A stretch of 64,000 nucleotides of DNA from Chloracidobacterium sp. CP2_5A (GTDB taxonomy: Bacteria > Acidobacteriota > Blastocatellia > Chloracidobacteriales > Chloracidobacteriaceae). The position numbers were made by a program, and so were the translations under genes. Where the stretch lies: positions 1-64,000 of the forward strand of contig NKPT01000002.1 of NCBI GenBank assembly GCA_002254845.1, read 5' to 3'. Numbering within the stretch: the first letter of the stretch is position 1; every line of letters begins with the position of its first letter. The notes below the pieces were generated by a model. The model was not told where the DNA came from. It made no database searches and was given only the letters and a program-made list of their open reading frames with translations. This document shows, one piece after another, positions 59,955-64,000 of the stretch.

Positions 59955-61505
59955 TTATGGATTGCCTATCGCCGCCGGCTTCCGCGTCGCGAGGTAGATG
60001 TCGCCGTCGGGAAAGCTCGCCACAAGCGTCATATCGGCAACCGCCTGGAGCTTTGCCACCAGGTCCCGACAGTCCCCGCGGTACGCGCGGTCAAAGCGCA
60101 AGAGATAAGCCGCGCCTTCCTCGGGCCACGCGGCTCGAACGCGAAAAGGCAAGTGGGCCGCCGGTAAATCGGCGAAAAAGTAAAGCGCCTCTGGATCATT
60201 GGCATAGATCGGCTTCCCGGCAAAGTCGCCGCGATGTTGGGCGATGTGGCGAATCAGCGCCCCTTGCCGCCAATGCCGACCGTGGTAGCCCTGACCGTCT
60301 GAGCGCATTTCAATGGCCAAGGTCGCCGTCGCCAGAGCGGGCTGCGCCAGCCAGGCGAGGATGCCCAGCCGCGCCGCCGCCCGCTGGAGGCTTTCTGGAA
60401 TGTGACGCCGGGGGAGGGGGGATAACGCTTGAGCGAGAAAAGCCAGCAAAAGGATGGCGAGCGGTATGAAAGCGGGCGCTAAAAGACGGCTATCAATTGG
60501 GTCATAGGCGACAAGCATTGAAGAAAATAGAATAAACGCAAAATAGATGAGGCAGAAAATGCATAGAGCTAGAAGAGGAACGTTAGCCTCTGTGAAGCAA
60601 TTATATGCCAAATAGCATAAAAAAATTAGTAGAAAAAAAACTAAAGGCCAAAGAAATGAGAAGTTTTCTTGATATAAGAAGAGCGGAAAAATAATCCAGG
60701 AGGCGATGGTATTTGAGAAAAGAACAACGTTTTCCTGAAAGCTAAGCGATGGCGCGACCCTGGGCCCTAGCGGAGAGCCAAGCAGCGCGTAATTCCTGAT
60801 CATCCAAAGAAAGCCTGGCAGATAAGAAATAAAAGCCGATAACAGAACGCTTTTGAGACGGAGCGCTCTCCGCGCATCGCGGATGCTTGCCAAGCATATC
60901 AAATTTGAAATCAACAGCGTGATTCCCGCATAGCGGACAAGATAGGCTAGCCCAGTCAGTATTGAAAATAAAATAATAAGGTAAAAAGATTTTTTCCTTG
61001 AGTGGAGACAAACCAGCCATAGATTTAAAACGAGCAGAAAGATAAATAGAAGCTCGCTCCAAGCGAATATGGAAACCCAGAAGATAGGAACGCCGAAGAG
61101 CGTCGAAAGAGCGGCTATGAACGCAATTGCGGCTGACTGCGCGACCTCGAAAGCCAGCTTCCCGGCGAGATAAATCAAAAGGCAGAAGAGCGCGACATTG
61201 ATCAGGATCGGCGACGCGGCAAGGTCAACGTGAAAGAGGAAGGCGACGAAAGCGATGACGAGCGGGTAAAGCGGCGGCTGGGAGACGAGCGGCTCTCCGC
61301 GGTAGGTGGTCAGTCCAAGACCGCTGAGCGCGTTTTTAGCGATCGCCAAGTAGCCAACCGAGTCCGGCGACAGCCCGATGCCGCGCGGCGCGAGCGTCAG
61401 CCAGAGCAGTGCCGCTCCGCTCAAGCCAAGCAGGGCCAGCCCCATCTCCTGGCGGCGCGACAACGCTGAGGGCGACAACGTTGCAGGCGAAGCGATGAGC
61501 GACAT
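59955..61505 (-). CDS. Polytopic membrane glycosyltransferase (ArnT/PMT-like)
   Basis: LSPDSVGYLAIAKNALSGLGLTTYRGEPLVSQPPLYPLVIAF followed by many TM segments; start at ATG 61505. Confidence 0.7.
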   Translation of the reverse strand: MSLIASPATLSPSALSRRQEMGLALLGLSGAALLWLTLAPRGIGLSPDSVGYLAIAKNALSGLGLTTYRGEPLVSQPPLYPLVIAFVAFLFHVDLAASPILINVALFCLLIYLAGKLAFEVAQSAAIAFIAALSTLFGVPIFWVSIFAWSELLFIFLLVLNLWLVCLHSRKKSFYLIILFSILTGLAYLVRYAGITLLISNLICLASIRDARRALRLKSVLLSAFISYLPGFLWMIRNYALLGSPLGPRVAPSLSFQENVVLFSNTIASWIIFPLFLYQENFSFLWPLVFFLLIFLCYLAYNCFTEANVPLLALCIFCLIYFAFILFSSMLVAYDPIDSRLLAPAFIPLAILLLAFLAQALSPLPRRHIPESLQRAAARLGILAWLAQPALATATLAIEMRSDGQGYHGRHWRQGALIRHIAQHRGDFAGKPIYANDPEALYFFADLPAAHLPFRVRAAWPEEGAAYLLRFDRAYRGDCRDLVAKLQAVADMTLVASFPDGDIYLATRKPAAIGNP

Positions 61506-61557
61506 AGCGGCGAGAAGCGATAACGTCCGATTCGGCTTGCCTAAGCGAGGACCGGCG

Positions 61558-62217
61558 CTATGGGGCAAGCTGCTCCAGGGCTTCCGTAAGCGATGAAAAA
61601 ATCCGCGCGGCGCGCTGCCGGACATCCGGCGACGGCGCTTTGAAGTCTGGAACCATGATGACGGTCAGGCCAGCCGCATGCGCCGCGCAAACGCCGGGGT
61701 CCGAGTCTTCAAACGCCAGCGCCCGCTCCGGCGCGACCCCAAGCCGAGCGCAAGCGGCAAGGTAAATGTCCGGCGACGGCTTGGGCCGCGCCGCTTCGTC
61801 GCCAGTTACGGTCAGGCGGAAGCGCCGGTCAAGCCCGACGCGCGCCAGGCGCTCCGTCGCCGCCGGGCGGTGGGTTGAGGTCGCCAGGGCTTTGGGCAGT
61901 CGCAGCTCATCCACCTTGTCCAGCGTTTCCCATACGCCTGGCTTGACCGGGATGGGTTCCTCGGCGAAGCAAACGCTTTCATAGTGGAGGACGCGCTCAT
62001 GGAAAGCCGGCATGGGAACGGCCTCGCCAAAATGATCCAGAACAATCTGGAGCGCGTCGGCCCGCGAGCGCCCCACCAGTTGGCCATAAAACGTCGGGGC
62101 GATGCTAAAGCCGCAGTCGGCGGCGGCGCGCTGCCACGAGCGGCAATAGATGGCTTCCGTGTCGAGCAGCAGGCCGTCCATGTCGAAGATGACGGCGGCG
62201 AAGTCGCTAAGCTTCAT
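61558..62217 (-). CDS. HAD-superfamily hydrolase (beta-phosphoglucomutase-like)
   Basis: AVIFDMDGLLLDTEAIYCRSWQRAA; ALAFEDSDPGVCAAHAAGLTVIMVPD. Confidence 0.92.
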   Translation of the reverse strand: MKLSDFAAVIFDMDGLLLDTEAIYCRSWQRAAADCGFSIAPTFYGQLVGRSRADALQIVLDHFGEAVPMPAFHERVLHYESVCFAEEPIPVKPGVWETLDKVDELRLPKALATSTHRPAATERLARVGLDRRFRLTVTGDEAARPKPSPDIYLAACARLGVAPERALAFEDSDPGVCAAHAAGLTVIMVPDFKAPSPDVRQRAARIFSSLTEALEQLAP

Positions 62218-62251
62218 GGTGTGAGCATAACCATAAATCGTTACAATGCGA

Positions 62252-62280
62252 CAAGTCAGGATTGACCAAGTCAGGATGGA
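62252..62280. repeat. caagtcaggattga/caagtcaggatgga direct repeat, 15-bp period, in divergent promoter
   Basis: 13/14 identity. Confidence 0.9.
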
Positions 62281-62312
62281 CAACGCTACGAAAGCCAAGG
62301 AGCGCTTCGCCC

Positions 62313-63341
62313 ATGACGCCTGCGCAGCGCATCGCCGTGATCGGCGCCGGGAGCTGGGGCACGGCGCTGGCTCTAGTCGCCGCCTCGCGTCCGGCTTCCG
62401 ACCAGTCGCCGCGCGTGGTCACGCTCTGGGGGCACCGACCGGAACACATCGCCGCGCTCGTCGAGCGGCGCGAAAACCAGTCTTACTTGCCCGGCTTCCA
62501 GTTCCCGGACAATCTTCTGCCGACCGCCGATCTGTCCGTCGCGCTGGAGGGCGCGCAGATTGTCCTGCTCGTCGCGCCCTCGCACGTAACCCGCGCCCTG
62601 CTCGTGGCGATGCGCCCCCATATCGCGCCCACCATGGTGTTTGTGAGCGCGACCAAGGGTATCGAGACGGATACCCTGATGCGGATGTCGGAGGTCGCGC
62701 TCGATGTCTGGCACGACCGCTTCGAGCCGCGCTATGTCGCGCTGTCCGGCCCTAACTTCGCCTACGAAGTCGCCAAGGGCGATCCGACCGCGACGGTCGT
62801 GGCCGCCTTCGCGCCCCGCTGGGGAGAGTATGTGCAGAATGAAATGAGCGCGCCGAACTTCCGGCTCTACTACAACCAGGACATCACCGGCGTTGAAGTC
62901 GCCGGCGCGACGAAAAACGTCATCGCCATCGCCGCCGGCGTTATGGTCGGGCTGGGCTTTGGTCACAACACGGTCGTGACGCTGATCACGCGCGGGCTGG
63001 CCGAAATCACTCGCTTAGCGGTGACGCTCGGCGCGCGGGTGGAAACAATGTCCGGGCTAGCTGGCGTCGGCGACCTCTTCCTCACCGCGACGGGAACCCT
63101 CTCCCGCAACCGCTACGTCGGCGTGGAGCTGGGCAAGGGACGGCAGCTCCAGGACATTCTCGCCGGAATGACCAATGTTGCCGAAGGCGTAAAGACCACG
63201 AAGGCCATTCATGCGCTGGCGCAAAAGCACGGGGTCGACATGCCGATGACACGCGGGATGTATCAGGTGCTCTACGAAGGGCGCAGCGTCCGGGACGCCA
63301 TGGCGGAAGTCATGGGCCGCCCGCTGCGCCGCGAATACTGA
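62313..63341 (+). CDS. gpsA: Glycerol-3-phosphate dehydrogenase [NAD(P)+]
   Basis: RIAVIGAGSWGTALALV; SGPNFAYEVAKGDPTATVVA; GLAGVGDLFLTATGTLSRNRYVGVELGKG. Confidence 0.96.
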   Translation: MTPAQRIAVIGAGSWGTALALVAASRPASDQSPRVVTLWGHRPEHIAALVERRENQSYLPGFQFPDNLLPTADLSVALEGAQIVLLVAPSHVTRALLVAMRPHIAPTMVFVSATKGIETDTLMRMSEVALDVWHDRFEPRYVALSGPNFAYEVAKGDPTATVVAAFAPRWGEYVQNEMSAPNFRLYYNQDITGVEVAGATKNVIAIAAGVMVGLGFGHNTVVTLITRGLAEITRLAVTLGARVETMSGLAGVGDLFLTATGTLSRNRYVGVELGKGRQLQDILAGMTNVAEGVKTTKAIHALAQKHGVDMPMTRGMYQVLYEGRSVRDAMAEVMGRPLRREY

Positions 63342-63384
63342 CGCCTTGCCACAGCTGAAGCCGCGCTCAACGGCAAATGGCGGA

Positions 63385-64000
63385 TTAGCGCGGGGTTGTC
63401 AGGAGCAGGCGTTGCGCCGCTTGCGCGTCGGGGTCGTCAGGGCTTTGGTCAAGCGCCTGCCGAATGTGCGACGCGGCGCCCGCGCGGTCGCCCTGCGACA
63501 AAAGCACCCTGCCCAGCAGCACGCGCGCCGCCGTAAGCTTCGGGTTCCAGAACACGGCCGCCTTGAGCGCGTTGGCCGCCGCCGGCAAGTCCCCGCGCCG
63601 CTCGTGGACGCGCCCCAGCAACAGGTGCGCTTCGCTGTAGTCGGGGGCAATCTGAATGACTTGCGCCAGCTTCTCGGCCGCCGCGTCAGACTGATTGTTG
63701 AGAAAGGCCGCCTGCGCCTCCTGCATTAAGGCTTCAACCCGCTGGAGCGCCGAAACGCCTAGAAAAGCTTGCTGGCGGCTTTGCTCCTCGCCGCGCGCGT
63801 AGCGGTGAAACGCTTCGCGATTGAAGCGCGACTTAAGATAGGGCAGCCAAGGCGGCTTGCCAGCGGTTTCCCATTTGGCGAAGTCCGGGGCGTGTCGCTT
63901 CGCGGCGTCGAGCGCGGCGGCGGCCTCGCTGGCGCGGCCCAGCTTGGCGTAGCTTTTCGCCAAGACGTACCAGGCGCGCCCCTGCTCCGGCGCGCGCTTA
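63385..64000 (-). CDS. TPR-repeat protein (C-terminal part, runs off right edge)
   Basis: Frame stays open past the listed start (63963) to the edge: KRAPEQGRAWYVLAKSYAKLGRASEAAAALDAAKRHAPDFAKWE; further TPR units. Confidence 0.8.
   Translation of the reverse strand, partial: KRAPEQGRAWYVLAKSYAKLGRASEAAAALDAAKRHAPDFAKWETAGKPPWLPYLKSRFNREAFHRYARGEEQSRQQAFLGVSALQRVEALMQEAQAAFLNNQSDAAAEKLAQVIQIAPDYSEAHLLLGRVHERRGDLPAAANALKAAVFWNPKLTAARVLLGRVLLSQGDRAGAASHIRQALDQSPDDPDAQAAQRLLLTTPR

Overview
GC-rich bacterial chromosome segment. Gene families (tricorn-like protease, DUF445, RNase J, RapZ, a PD-(D/E)XK family with WLR/ELK signatures) suggest Acidobacteriota, possibly Chloracidobacterium-like; this is inference, not a database result. 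Most of the window is dense housekeeping genes: mgtE, PafA-like phosphatase, amidase, mutL, priA, RNase J, pilT, icd, ECF sigma/anti-sigma, thrC, cysteine desulfurase, nuoI, rapZ, tricorn-like protease, MlaD-like, sucD, ndk, FecR-like, pxpA/pxpB, CPA1 antiporter, tRNA-Glu, CtpA-like protease, pstSCAB, gpsA. No CRISPR array, transposase, rRNA or prophage was seen. The best candidate for an undescribed system is a two-gene minus-strand operon (2314-8238). It encodes (i) a protein with two cNMP-binding domains, four [4Fe-4S] motifs and a membrane domain with two H-x13-H pairs like diheme cytochrome b, and (ii) a single polypeptide with FHA - TM - seven CxxCH hemes - TM - ferredoxin - FAD/NAD(P) reductase. 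Together they look like a signal-gated transmembrane electron conduit. The second notable signal is pervasive 12-19 bp tandem duplications in intergenic spacers, often abutting or spanning stop codons or duplicating ribosome-binding sites, plus a dispersed ~25 bp intergenic motif. Other leads are a Fur-box-like palindrome upstream of two unknown small ORFs, interlocked inverted repeats between convergent genes, a tRNA-Glu terminator with triplicated T-tracts, a ChrR-like anti-sigma lacking zinc ligands, a truncated Ski2-like helicase and an AT-rich mosaic membrane gene. All domain calls were made by eye from motifs; no search was run.
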